DNA from: Prunella strophiata
Lineage: Eukaryota > Chordata > Aves > Passeriformes > Prunellidae
DNA: 64,000 bases
Direction of reading: 5' to 3'
NCBI GenBank assembly: GCA_036583965.1
Contig: JAZBQD010000089.1
Location: 1 to 64,000 of the forward strand
Shown: positions 1-10,770 of the stretch, piece by piece
How positions within the stretch are numbered: the first letter of the stretch is position 1
How the letters are laid out: each line of letters opens with the position of its first letter
Notes under the pieces: model-generated
What the model saw: the letters and a program-made list of their open reading frames with translations, nothing else
Database searches by the model: none
Told to the model about the DNA's origin: nothing
Made by a program: the position numbers and the translations under genes

Positions 1-288
1 TTTCATATTTCTCTAAAGCCTTCTGATGTTTACATTCTTGTGCAGAACTTTCTCACACGCTTTCTGTAAATAATTTATTGTTCTGTCTTCCCCTATGGAG
101 GAAGAGCAACTTGGTAGACTGTTGAGTTGTCCAGTAGCATTGAGGAGGTAGCACTGTCACCCTCCAATGACACTGGGATTTTAGAAAACTATAAATGGAG
201 TCAAATTAAATAAACTTTCTCTCTTTTTGCTCTCTCGCACCTTGCAAAGAGCTGCTGTCTGCCTTGTGGCGTTTGTGCGCCACACCCA
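1..288 (+). mobile_element. LTR-C, 3' part (solo LTR fragment)
   Basis: The same sequence occurs in the opposite orientation at 22775-23088, including a TATA-like CTATAAATGG, an AATAAA signal about 25 bp later and a shared CACCTTGCAAAGAGCT stretch. It ends near CGCCACACCCA at 288, where protease-coding ERV sequence begins. The 5' end lies outside the window. It interrupts the pol region of ERV B1. Confidence 0.6.
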
Positions 289-513
289 CTGTTTTCCCTA
301 TTTGTATTTGAGTGGCTTGCAAAAATATGCTATTTCAGATTGGCCAGTTGCTCCCCTTACCCTAACATATTAATTCCCCACTGGCACCAAAGCTTTATTT
401 AAAACTGAAAATGTTGCTTCTGTGTCCACCATAAGTTCCACCTCTTTTCCCTCCTTCCCCAGTTTCATTTTTATAACCAGTGGAGCCCCTGGGGTAAGGT
501 CCCCCAGTTCCCT
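289..513 (-). pseudogene. pro: Protease fragment of gamma-like ERV B1
   Basis: The minus strand reads GKEVELMVDTEATFSVLN, which matches the active-site strand of a retroviral aspartic protease (expected DTG; here DTE, a Gly-to-Glu change in the catalytic triad). The same region of B2 (about 34650-34700) keeps DTG. The fragment is cut at 288 by LTR-C and at 513 by a solo family B LTR, beyond which the gag nucleocapsid region continues. The enzyme would cleave Gag-Pol in a live virus; this copy cannot be active. Assignment is from motif and context. Confidence 0.65.
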
Positions 514-1088
514 TGAAACACGGCTTTAAAGGGTTAAGATTTTAGCTGAGGGTTAGAACTAATTCATATTGAAGTTAGATACACCAACAATAGGTTAATG
601 ATTATTAGATGCTTAAGCTAAAGGTAATTATTATATTATGAGCTTATGTGTAGAAGGAAGTGGAGCAAGCGAACCATTATAGGAACATACTGAAACCAGT
701 AGAACAATGCCCAGCACCTGGACTCTGTGTCAATCCATCATGAAGCAGGGGGCCTTAGATCATACCAGAGGGTCACAGAGACCTGATGAAGACGTTCCTG
801 ACTTCATCCCTGGGACCACTGACCCAATTCGAGACCACCGACCCAATTTCTGAAAAGAACTGCGCACGCATAAAAGACTAATAACCTCATTTTAATACAA
901 AGCAGGGATGGGAGGTGCTGGGGTTGTGCATATGTATTATTTTGGGAAATAAATAGAAGGCAAAAATTCCTTGTCACGCATTTCGGGAACAACCCCTCCG
1001 TGCCGTCCGCCAGTATAATAAACATACCACTTTCTAACTTTGAGTAGTTAGAGAGTCTTTGTCCGTGATTTTCAGTTTTAACGAGTCA
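514..1088 (+). mobile_element. Solo LTR of family B, with 4-bp target duplication
   Basis: It starts TGAAACACGG and ends AACGAGTCA. It is flanked by CCCT on both sides (510-513 and 1089-1092), so it is a complete integration product. A poly(A) signal AATAAA at about 1017 is followed by a short stem (TTCTAAC...GTTAGAGAG). The 3' LTR of B2 (30234-30798) has the same TGA(A/G)ACA start and the same hairpin. It is inserted in antisense orientation between the pro and nucleocapsid regions of B1. Confidence 0.82.
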
Positions 1089-1092
1089 CCCT

Positions 1093-2693
1093 TTAGTTGC
1101 TTTTTGTACAAGCAACCACCACCTCCCTTCCCTGGTTCCCTTTCCCATTTCTTTTTTTGTTCAGGGCACTCATTTTTCCAGTGTCCAAATTTTCTGAAAT
1201 TTGCACGCCGATCTTTGCCCAGCCGGGGTGATCCTTGCCTAGGTGGTCCTTGTCTCGGCCTTCCTTTGGCTTCCTCTGCCTTCCTCTTTTTTTACTGCCT
1301 TTAACTTTCTCATTCTTTGCTTATATCCTTCTTCTCGATTACTGAAAACCCTCCATGCCTCATCTAGCAAGGCCTCTAAATGCCTTCCCTCTGGTCCCCG
1401 GAGCTTCTGAAGTTTCATCCTGATACCTCCTGTAGATTGCCCTAAGAATAGATTTATTAGCTGCTGTATTCCTATCTCGGATCCAGGATCTAATGGGGTA
1501 TGGTGACGCATTGCATCTCTCAGGTGATCTAAAAACTCAGAAGGAGTTTCAGAGGGAGTTTGCTTAATTGCATACAAAGCTGACCAATTTATAGTCTTGG
1601 GGATGGCTTGTTCCATCACCTTTGCTCCCCATTCTTGATAATCGTGCATTTTTATTAATTGTTTTTCATCATTTGGATTCCAGTTTGGATCCTGGAGGGG
1701 GAAAACATCCTTAACATCCTCTTCTGTTGTTTTACAAAAGTTTTCTGCTAAATCCCCTGCTGTTTTTAAAAATAGCCATTTTTCCATCTCTGTTGAGGCC
1801 TCCAACAATAACTGAAGGTCTGACCAGTCTGGGTTATGCTGCTTAATCATATATCTTAACCTTTTAGCTGTTCCTATCGGGTCAGTCCTATAGTTCTTGG
1901 CAACTCTTTCCCAGCCTTCTAAATCAGTTGTAGAAAAAAGGATTTTAATTAACACTCTTTCCCTCCCGGGTCCCACTGCCTCCCTTAAAGGGGCTTGTAT
2001 TATTTCTTTTGTTTGTTTTCTAGTCCGAGACGCTATGGGACCACTCCAACTCACGGAAGCTTCCTCATCGTCACTATCACTATCAGGCAATGGGGGATAC
2101 GATGTTGTTTGTTGTTCAGAAGTGGGTGGAGGAGCAGACAGTCCAGCTGGCCTCTCTTCCAAGGGAGCTGAATTTGCTCCTCCCCTTAGACCCCTTTGCT
2201 TCTCAGGAGGTGGCTCGAATAAATCCAGAAACTCTTGCTTTTGTATCTCAGCTTGATAAACCTTGTCATGATGTGTGCAACTCTGGTTTATTGAGCAGGT
2301 ACTACAACATTGTTCAAGCTCCTTTCTATTAGCTTTGCTTTCCTTTTAGAGGGCTAATACCAGAGGATCAGAGGGCGCCTTGGTCCCACAATCCCTCTGC
2401 CATCCAGGGTGATTTCGGAGGGAGAAAAACATATCCACATATGAAACTTGAGACCATTTACCCTCATGTCTGAGAAATAACGTTAGCTGGAATAAGGTGT
2501 CATATTCTAAGCTTCCAGTAGGGGGCCATCTGGCTCCATTTTCTAACCAATATAATGGCCACCACTGGGTGCAGTACCTCACAAGGGTACGTTTGGACTC
2601 GGTACTTCCTGAGCCAGCAATCTTCTTCCAATGAGCTAAAATACAGCCCAGAGGGCTTGCCTTAGGAATGTCTTTACTCTCTCCTGATCCCAT
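1093..2693 (-). pseudogene. gag: Gag of gamma-like ERV B1 (matrix, capsid, nucleocapsid)
   Basis: Gag would assemble the virion core at the plasma membrane. The start chosen is the Met at 2693, giving MGSGES with a myristoylation-type Gly2, then LGCILAHWKKI, matching the gammaretroviral matrix LTLGHWK region. The frame stays open to 1239 except for one TAA at 2346-2348. Capsid shows WSALYAIKQTPSETPSEFL and a charged C-terminal helix, as in murine-leukaemia-like Gag. A proline/acid-rich linker (SYPPLPDSDSDDEE) precedes capsid. Below 1239 the nucleocapsid (FGHWKNECPE) is in another frame, and the two leading zinc-finger cysteines appear lost. Class I affiliation is well supported; exact genus is not. 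Confidence 0.85.
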
Positions 2694-3397
2694 TATTTCC
2701 TTTTTCTGTATTGCTTCCACCCAAATTCCTTTTTACACTTTCACAGAGTCTTTTCCCAATCCTTTTTCCCTTAGACTCCAAATCTCTGGGACTAGATGGA
2801 TCTTCCACAGAAATACTCTAAAATTTCTGGTTCTGGGTCCTCCTGACTCTGCGGCCTGCACTGAGCACAAGCACTGTGTCTCCTATCTGAGGAACAATAC
2901 CACTGCTTCCCACAGGTCCCACATTTAACCAACACCTACACTAGATGCTGCTCTAGCTTGCAGAAACAGATGGTCCCACTCCCTATGCTTATCAGATTTT
3001 TGGTGCAGGCTGCTGTCAGTCTAATGGGGCCAGATCTCCTGTAGACTTCCTATAGAATCCCTCTAAATAAACCCGCTGGTGTCCCCTTATTACCCAATTA
3101 CTTTCAGGAGTCACAGACTCCCAAGGTTCAAGTCCAAGCCACTGAGGAGAGGGACTCCTTCCAGCTGTCTCACCACGGCTAGAACAACTGTTACCAATGC
3201 ACAACCCACAGCAAGGCACACTAAACAGACCCTAAAAGCAATACTGACAGCCAAAATATCAAATCAAACAGCAGTAACTGAAAACAACAGTTATCAAACA
3301 AACCTAATAGTCACAGCAAAAGCATTAAAACAAACAGAACTAACCAAAACAACACCTATCAAACAAACCCTAAAAACAATACACACACCAAACTATC
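2694..3397 (-). other. 5' leader of ERV B1, gag-proximal part
   Basis: Lies directly upstream of the B1 gag start and has no long gag-like frame. The minus strand is rich in TGTTTG/GTTTGTTT motifs, as is the leader of B2. At 3397/3398 it is cut by insertion of provirus A1; the LTR-proximal part of the leader appears to resume at 6426. Confidence 0.55.
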
Positions 3398-4016
3398 TGT
3401 GAAAAACGCCAATCACTTGTTTTAAAATTTCAAAAGTTTAATAGTAATAAAATGGGTATAAAAATAGTAATACACATTAGAGCAATAAGAATTTGGACAA
3501 TCAGAGTTAGGACAATAAAGGACAATAAAAAGCAAAGAATTACGAATGTTAGGATGCTTTCCTCAAAAAAAGCATGGCTCGCTAACAAAGGATTAAATTT
3601 TAAAAACAATAGCCTGTTGCATATTCATATATCTTATACATGATGCAAACATTCCATTCAAACTAGAGATTTTTCTGTTTATTGTCAACTTCCCCCCCCC
3701 CCCCCCCCCCCCATCTTGTAAATCAATCGCCTTGGTCTCCATGAAGTCTGGCTTTTCCCGATAAGGAGGCAATAATTCTTCTCTTGAGATCTTAGTGTCT
3801 TGTTGCTGTTATCTCTATGCGAAGAATTTCTTTGAGCTAGTTACAAAAAGTATCTTACATCACATAGTTTCTATTTTAATATTATGCTATAGCCTAAAAC
3901 CTATATTTACCACACTACTTAAAAGAGATTACTACAGCATAGCTTTCTAAAATAGCACGTATAGTATTCATTTTAATATTTGGGAAGAGCCAATCATATA
4001 ATATGCATTTTTCACA
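3398..4016 (-). mobile_element. 3' LTR of provirus A1 (LTR-A)
   Basis: 619 bp bounded by TGTGAAAAA and TTTTTCACA in inverted orientation. Co-linear with the solo copies at 23587-24212 and 54523-55145 and with the A3 5' LTR at 47373-48000. Contains a poly(C)/poly(G) run at about 3692-3712. Confidence 0.9.
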
Positions 4017-4034
4017 ATCCCCCCTCTTATTCTT
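4017..4034 (-). promoter_or_regulatory. Polypurine tract of A1
   Basis: The minus strand reads AAGAATAAGAGGGGGGAT directly before the LTR start. This is the expected plus-strand DNA primer position. A near-identical tract precedes the A4 3' LTR at 52115-52132. Confidence 0.8.
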
Positions 4035-4922
4035 TATACATCATTTGGCTTGAGCAATATTTCTTGTCCACTTGCATTCTCTGGACTATGTTGGTAATCA
4101 AATAAAACAGGGGATTAAACAAGGAAGAAATATTAAACCAGTTGTAACACATAAAAGGAAAAAATTTCTTCCACTATCTTATCCCCAATATATTACCCCA
4201 CCAGCTAGTTTTTAATATTGTTTTCCAATTTTGGACTGGTACCTGGGTTATTTTTCTGATATCTTTTGCTTTTTCCAGTATGACATCCCCGTTGTCATCT
4301 ATTTTCAACAATCTGATATATTAAACTTTCCACAAACACCCCCTTCTTTAGCTCATAAATAGTCTAAAGCCAACCTATTCTGATACACTACAGTTTTTGT
4401 TTGGCTTTGCTGACTTGATATTAATTCCAATGCCTGAGCAGCTTTGTTTGTTATCATCTCTATAACTGCTTGGAGTCTTATGATACAATTCAGCACATAA
4501 TTTGGGGTCAATACAGAGTTAGATTGCTGTGCTGGTTTTACCTTTTTGTTTACTAGCTGTTTTTTTACCGAATCCTGAACTATGTCTTTAAATGTAAAAC
4601 AAATCCATCTCTCTCCTTTTGGACATTCAATTCCCAATATATTACCACTTTTTCATCAGTTTCTTGCAATCCAATATTCTTCTCTGTTTTGCCTACAGGT
4701 ACTTAATTTGGATGGGTTATAACAGTGGCTGTTGACATGGGTGTGGGCAATAAAAGAGGAACTTTGGTTTCTTTCTATGTAATGCTTTCGGTAGCATTTG
4801 TGACACGATCTTGCTGGAATCCCGAAAGGGAAAAGACAACAAATGAGTGACAGAAAAAGGAATAACAGAGGTCTGGTATGGCTTATACCCCCACCTTCGC
4901 TGCCTATGGGGTTACAACCCAT
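4035..4922 (-). pseudogene. env: Env of A1 with internal surface-subunit deletion
   Basis: A signal peptide is visible (PLLFLFLSLICCLFPFG), followed by the N-terminal surface segment with ERWICFTFK. This joins directly, at [14 protein letters not shown], to the transmembrane-subunit ectodomain (heptad region, then [11 protein letters not shown] next to the immunosuppressive-type segment). In A3 about 240 residues lie between these blocks, so the receptor-binding core, cleavage site and fusion region are gone. Stops and frameshifts follow, and the tail towards 4035 is degraded. The same join is seen in A4. The product could not mediate entry. Confidence 0.82.
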
Positions 4923-4985
4923 AGCAGGTGTATATGATCATCTCCGTGAAACCAGTGATGTAGGCTTGGCCTTATTTCTCATTCC

Positions 4986-5185
4986 TTGGATCATTTGGGT
5001 CTTCCCAAACTATTACCACCTAGTCCCGGTTAAAAGTCAATTTGGTATCACCCGGTTTAGATGTGATAAGTCCATTCCTCAAGTTTCTTCACAAGTCTTT
5101 TGATTTTGCTGGTATGAATTCACCCTCTTCCAGTAGTCCGGACTGTTGTTTCAGTAGTACCTGGAAAGGACTTCTTAATAGTACA
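4986..5185 (-). pseudogene. pol: Integrase C-terminal fragment of A1
   Basis: Minus-strand sequence aligns with the end of A3 pol (40140-39970): a GPFQVLLTT-like element, then ATTTG..TGGATCCATGCC-like sequence coding the WIHASRIK region. Only this tail of pol remains. In A1 it runs almost directly into the env start, and the cysteine-rich frame found at this place in A3 is missing. Confidence 0.65.
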
Positions 5186-6106
5186 GTGATAAAAGGAAGA
5201 GAATACTGCATTAACTTTTACCATTAGCTTTCCTCAAAACTTTCCGGGTTTAGCAAAAAGCTTTTTCTACAGCCACCTCTTCTTGTATCCAGCTGTGCTA
5301 ATAGCTGTAGAGGCAAATTCTTCTTTCTGTGAGCTACAATTAGTTAAACAAGAAAGGCCAAGCCAATTTTTACACGAGATGTATCACATCTCTTGCTTTT
5401 TACTTTTTGGGCAACATTTAACTGTTTTAGCCTTACAGACCTCAGAACAAAAGACTCCTCTTCTTAACAACAACAACAACAACAACAACAAAAAAAAAAC
5501 AGAAAGAAAAAAAGCAATCTTGCTTTAAAAAAATAACTTTGTGAGGTTTGGAGAGCCAGCTATCTCTGCCTTGATCTTATCTCTAGAGCTGGCCCCTCTC
5601 TCCCTCTTTTTCACAGCATTGCTTTCAACACTGTCCCTCGCCCTTCCCCCGCTGTTGCCACTGCACTGCAGCTGCCCCGGCCAGGGCAGATCCTGCACTA
5701 GTGGGAGAGAGGGGAGAACTCACAGACAGCCACGGGCATGGGGACCCTGGGGGCATGCCTCTCCTCTCTTTCGCCCTCTCTCTCTGTTTTTCTTTCTCTC
5801 TTGAGCCCCTCTCTCTCTCTCTCGACCAACTTGCCAGGGCTGAGGCTGCCATCCTGGACTCGGGACCCCAGTAGGCTGGGAACCACCCCCGGCAGCTCCG
5901 CTACTGAGCCAGCCCGCTCCTGGGCTGCAAACCCGCGCAATCCGTGCCCAGCACCCCCACCCCTCGCCCTCCGGGACTCTGGCATAACCTAGCCAGCCCC
6001 CAAACCGCGCCTTGTGCCACTTCCATGGGTGGGGAACACTGGGAGTTGCTATGCTGGGTCACCCCCATGAATCAGCCCCTGCTGCAGCCCCTGAGACCCC
6101 GCCGCT
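5186..6106 (-). other. 5' leader of provirus A1
   Basis: Non-coding leader-like sequence with long CT-rich tracts on the plus strand (5760-5825), a short (AAC)n run (5468-5492) and a GC-rich block (5840-6100). It aligns in reverse orientation with 49740-50470 of A4. Open frames over the CT and GC tracts are low-complexity by-products. No primer-binding site was recognised, because the adjoining LTR lacks R and U5. Confidence 0.65.
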
Positions 6107-6425
6107 GTTTATTGGCAACTTTCCCTCCCTCATCTTGTAAATCAATCACCTTGGCCTTCATGAAGTCTGGCTTTTCCTGATAAGGAGGCAGTAGTTCTTC
6201 TCTTGAGATCTGTCTTGTTGCTGTTATCTCTATGCGAAGGATTTCCTTGAGCTAGTTACAAATAGTATCTTACATCACATAGTTTCTATTTGAATATTAT
6301 GCTATAGCCTAAAAACTATATTTACCACACTACTTAAAAGAGATTACTACAGCATAACTTTCTATAATAACACGTATAGTATTCATTTTAATATTTGCAA
6401 AGAGCCAATCATTTAATACGCATTT
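6107..6425 (-). mobile_element. 5' LTR fragment of provirus A1 (U3 only)
   Basis: Matches 3676-4008 of the A1 3' LTR closely, but R-U5 and the terminal TTCACA are missing. The truncated 5' LTR abuts the GC-rich leader at 6106/6107. Confidence 0.75.
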
Positions 6426-6831
6426 GTTGTGCACACATAACCAAATAGCAACAGGAATTCACTCGATTTACCCTGGAATTGCAAGCTGCTGGTCCACGGT
6501 CAGCGAACTGTTCCCCGCTGCCTTTCCTTTGGTCGGCGTTGCTTACCGCTAGCCGCACATTCAGCTAACGGCTGCTTGCAAGCCCAAACCTACCAGGACC
6601 ATGTTCTGTGCATTCAGACTTCTCTGAGTGGCTTATCAGTGGTCTCTAGGGGAGGCCCCCTTTAAAAGAAATACATACCGTTTCTCCTCTGTTTAGGACG
6701 TAGTTGTCTGCCCCGCAGTGAGCGATCCGAGGAGTTCCTTCCAGGGAAAATCCCGGGGCGGGTCTTTAGGAAGTCCGCCCCTCAGTCAGTCCTACGGCTG
6801 GCACAGAACCGTCCTGCCTCGGTCACCAAAA
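6426..6831 (-). other. LTR-proximal leader and putative primer-binding site of ERV B1
   Basis: Lies immediately downstream (minus strand) of an LTR end. The sequence at 6811-6828 reads TGGTGACCGAGGCAGGAC; its first eight bases match the tryptophan-tRNA-type primer site, the remainder does not, so the tRNA is uncertain. The rest is leader without clear coding. It probably joins the leader at 2694-3397 across the A1 insertion, because both broken edges carry similar TTTGGT(T)ATGTGTG-like sequence. Confidence 0.5.
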
Positions 6832-7484
6832 TGACACGTGGAGAGAGACTCTAAAACTCAAAGACAAAATGAGTTTTAAAGTAGGTATGCTTTTATTCGG
6901 CCGGACGCATGGGGATATCTCCACAAAGACATGCATAACCCCCCATACACTCAGGTTTTCTTTTATCCCTTGAAGTGTTACATATACATCAGGTTACACA
7001 GTAGATAATTTCCTGGCTCCCCTCCCTCTCCGCTTCGTATGCTAATCATCTTATCAGTCCTTTGCACCTGCGCAGTTGTCTCTGGTGGTCGTCCCGGGGG
7101 TCTCAGGGGTCATAGGGGATGAAGTAAAGTTGTCTTCCTCAGAGTTGACTTTCTGACCCTGCTACCTTGCGCATGCTTACTTTTGGCAACTGTCCAAGCC
7201 AGGAGTCCACATTCATCTGGTTTCAGGGGTCCAAGGAACCTTGTTATCTCAGCATCCTTGCATACTGTATCCTGTTCTTGATAAACATCCTTCCCCTTAT
7301 CAGGCATTCTTGCATTCTTTCTTGCTGGTTTGTACTTATTCCTTTCCTGTATTCCTTTCTTTTCTCATGCAACTAAGGATGCAGCAAATATTAAACAATG
7401 TCCATTATCTATGTGCCTATTCTTAATACCTTCTAATTTCTGTGATTAATATATATCCTCTAGTTTCTGACCCCATGTTTCACA
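6832..7484 (-). mobile_element. 5' LTR of ERV B1 (family B type)
   Basis: 653 bp; minus strand begins TGTGAAACATGGGG and ends CCACGTGTCA. It carries AATAAA at about 6895 followed by a stem (AAAACTCA...TGAGTTTT), the same arrangement as the other family B LTRs. It is inserted into an LTR-D copy, which continues from 7485. Assignment to the same provirus as the gag at 1093-2693 rests on orientation and leader continuity. Confidence 0.65.
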
Positions 7485-8131
7485 ATTATAAGTCTTTTTA
7501 GCTGCTTGTTAATATAATATAATCTATTAGCTTAAATATGCACTGTGTTGCTCATAGAAATAGTAGTGTAATTAATATAATATCTATGTATCACTTATGG
7601 AAATAATAGTGTGATGAATGTATTGTGATATAGACCTTAGCAAAACATAAGAAAAAAGGGCTTTTGTGTAACTAAAAACAGTGTAAGGCCATTCACTGAT
7701 CAGCCTGTCCAAGTGATAAGATAACTGTGACACAAACCAGAGCACCAGAGGACAGTTAGAGAATACCATGTTAAATTTAAAGAGGACATACTAAATCCTT
7801 ATCAGAGGATGTGAAACAGCAGGATGTAGACACAAGAAGAAATAAAATATATTGACCTGACACATAGGATGTCTTGCAGATAAGCCAGAGTGTGAAGAAG
7901 CCAAACAAAGGAATTCCAAAAATATTAGAAAGCTTGAAAGAATGTTTGAATATTGTATGAAACACATGAATATGAATGTACTTCAGGTTGTAAAGATAAC
8001 ACTGTCTGTATATACATCCTGTGTTCTTTGGCTGTTTGCCAGGAGCACCCCAGCGCTGGACTTTTGTCTCTTTTTTTTAATCCCTTATTAAACTTTACAA
8101 AAATTCTTTATCCTGAAGTCCATTTTTCACA
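7485..8131 (+). mobile_element. LTR-D, 3' part
   Basis: Aligns in opposite orientation with the complete LTR at 16203-16925: shared TAGCTGCTTGTTAATATAAT and GATAAGATAAC(T/A)GTGACACA, and an end in TTTTTCACA. The first ~110 bp are missing because B1 inserted there. It adjoins CR1 sequence at 8132. Confidence 0.78.
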
Positions 8132-10770
8132 GCTACAAGCTCTTCAGAAGAGACAGGAAAGGGAGAAGAGGTGGAGGGGTGGCCCTTTATAACAGGGAGA
8201 CTTTGATGCCATAGGTATTGAAACTAATGACAGTGAAGTTGATTGCCTATGGGTAAGGATTAAGGGGAAGGACAACAAGGCTGGCATCCTGCTGGGAGTC
8301 TGTTACTGATCACCCGACTAGGAAGAAGAGGTGCACAATTTGTTCTACAAGCAACTGGAGAATGTTTCAGGATCACCAGCCCTTGTTATTGTAGGTGACT
8401 TTTACCTACCAGACATCTGCTGGGAACTTAATACAACAGAAAAGAGGCAGTCCAGGAAGTTCTTAGAGTGTGTGGACAACTTTTTGTCACAGCTGTTGAG
8501 TGAGCCCACCAGGGGAGGGACTATGATAGACCTGTTGTTTACAAATAGAGATGGGCTGGTGGGAGATGTGGTGGTTGGAGGCTGTTTGGGGCATAGTGAT
8601 CATGAAATTATAAGGAGGATCATGAATCAAACTTTCACACTGGACTTCCAGAGGGCAGACTTTAGCCTATCTATGACACTTATTCTTGGGAAGCAGCCCT
8701 TGAAAACAAAGGAGTCCAGGAAAGGTGAGCATGCTTCAAAACAGAGATCTCGAGGGCACAGGAACAGACTGCCCCTGTGTGCTGAAAGATGAGTCGACAA
8801 GGCAAATGTCCAGCTTGGATGGGCATGGAGGTTTTGAAGGAACTTATGAATAAAAAGAGGATGTATCATCTTTGGAAGGAGGGTCAGGTATCTCAGGAAA
8901 TATTTAAGGGGGTTGCTAGGGCATGTAGAAAAAAAATTAGAGAGGCCAAAGCTCGGTTCGAACTTAATTTGGCAACTTTTGTAAAGGATAATAAAAACTG
9001 TTTTTACAAAAGTATTAACGGCAAAAGGAAAGGTAAGACCAACCTCGGTTCTCTACTGGATGCGGGAGAGAATTCAGTGACTGCAGGTGGGGAGAAGGTA
9101 AAAGTGTTTAATGCCTTATTTGCCTCAGTCTTTAGTGGAAAGATGGCTTGTCCTCAGGATAACTGTCTTCCTGGTTGGTAGATGGTGTCAGGGAGCAGAA
9201 TGGTCCCCCTGCTATCCAGGAGGAGGCAGTCAGAGAACTGCTGAGCTGCTTGGATGTTCAAAAATCTATGGAACCAGATGGGATCCATCCCAGGGTGCTG
9301 AGGGAGCTGGCAGATGAGCTTGCGAAGACACTCTCCATCATTTACCAGCAGTCCTGGCTCACTGGTGAGGTTCCAGAAGACTGGAAGCTGGCCAATGTGA
9401 CGCCCATTCACAAGAAGGGTAGGAAGGAGTATCCTGGAAATTATAGGCCAGTTAGTCTGACCTCGGTGCCTGGTAAGGTAATGAAAGTGTTTTTATTGAG
9501 TGTCATCACACAGCACTTACAGGATGGCCAGGGTATCAGACCCAGCCAGCATGGGTTTAGGAGGGGTAGGTCATGCTTGACCAACCTAGTCTTTTATGAC
9601 CAGGTGACCCACCTGGTGGATGCAGGAAAGTCTCTGGATGTTGTCTACTAGGACTTCAGCAAAGCCTTTGACACTCTCCCACATCATACTCCTGTAAAAG
9701 CTGGCAGTCCACAGCTTGGACAGGTGCACTCTTTGCTGGGTTAAGAACTGGCTGGATGGCCTGGCCCAGAGAGTGATGGTGAACAGTGCTGCATCCAGCT
9801 GGTGGCCAGTTACTAGTGGTGTTCCTCAGGGGTCTGTGCTGGGGCCAGTTCTGTTTAAAATTTTTATTGATGACATGGATGAGGGTATTGAGTCTATCAT
9901 TAGTAAATTTACAGATGACACTAAGCTGGGAGCGTGTGTCAATCTGTTGGAAGGTAGGAAGGCTCTGCAGAGAGACCTGGAAGGGTTGGATGGATGGGCA
10001 GAGTCCAGTAAGATGAAGTTTAAATAAGTCCAAGTGCAGAGTCCTGCATTTTGGCCACAATAACCCCCTGCAACACTATAAGCTGGGGATGGTGTGGCTG
10101 GACAGTGCCCAGGCAGAAAGGGACCTGGGGATACTGGTCAATAGCCAACTGAACATGAGCCAGCAGTGTGCCCTGGTGGCCAAGAAGGCCAATGGCATCC
10201 TTGCCTGTATCAAGAAGTGTGACCTGCAGATCCAAGGAAGTAATTCTTCCCCTGTACTTGGCACTGGAGGCCACACCTTAAGTACTGTGTCCAGTTCTGG
10301 GCCCCTCAGTTTAGGAAGGATGTTGAGACTCCTGAACGCATCCAAAGGAGGACAACAAGGCTGGTGAAGGGCTTGGAAAAAAATTCCTATAAGGAACGAC
10401 TGAGGGAGCTGGGGTTGTTTAGCCTGGAGAAAAGGAGACTCAGAGGTGACCTTATCACTCTACAAATACCTGAAATGTGGCTGTAGTCAGGTGGGGGTTG
10501 GTCTCTTTTTCCAGGCAGCAACTGACAGAACAGTCTTAAGCTGTGCCAAGGCAAATTTAGGTTGGGTGTTAGGAAAAAGTTTTTTACTGAAAGAGTGATA
10601 AAGTACTGGAATGGTCTGCCTGGGGAGGTGGCGGAGTCACCATCCCTGGATGTGTTTAAAAAAAGATTGGATGTGGCACTCAGTGCCATGGTTTAGTTGA
10701 GGTGTTAGGGCATGGGTTGGACTTGATGATCTTAAAGGTCTCTTCCAACATAGAAATTCTGTGTGTGAAA
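8132..10770 (+). mobile_element. CR1 LINE, ORF2 (endonuclease, reverse transcriptase) and 3' end
   Basis: CR1 elements retrotranspose by target-primed reverse transcription. The endonuclease part is at 8132-8790 (VIVGDFYLPDICW; GCLGHSDHEII). The reverse transcriptase runs 9175-10030 and shows NVTPIHKKGRKEYPGNYRPV, then DFSKAFDTL after an in-frame stop, [12 protein letters not shown] and FTDDTKLG in place of FADDTKLG. Downstream are the degenerate C-terminal region and a 3' end at about 10770 resembling ATTCTGTG repeats. Several stops and frameshifts make it inactive. The 5' end is cut by LTR-D. Confidence 0.92.

Larger units (their letters stand above)
3398..6425 (-). mobile_element. Provirus A1: ~3-kb defective gamma-like ERV (LTR, leader, pol tail, deleted env, LTR)
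   Basis: Order on the minus strand: LTR fragment (6425-6107), GC- and CT-rich leader (6106-5186), last part of integrase (about 5185-4986), env with a deleted surface subunit (4922-4035), polypurine tract, full 3' LTR (4016-3398). gag, protease, reverse transcriptase and RNase H are absent. A4 at 49619-52262 has the same architecture and the same env deletion. It is inserted within the leader of B1. No target duplication could be verified because the 5' LTR is truncated. Confidence 0.85.

Noticed and set aside
5130..5200. A1/A4 as DNA copies of a spliced env RNA
   Set aside because: Sequence upstream of the acceptor-like TCCTTT(C/T)CAGG is alike in A1 and A4 and does not show a clean donor-acceptor join, so I keep only the shared-deletion interpretation.
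5541..6180. Overlapping 75-95-codon frames on both strands
   Set aside because: CT-rich and GC-rich leader of A1; the aligned region of A4 does not keep the same frames.
8331..9651. Host endonuclease/reverse transcriptase gene
   Set aside because: Motifs and 3' tail are those of the CR1 LINE, with stops and frameshifts.
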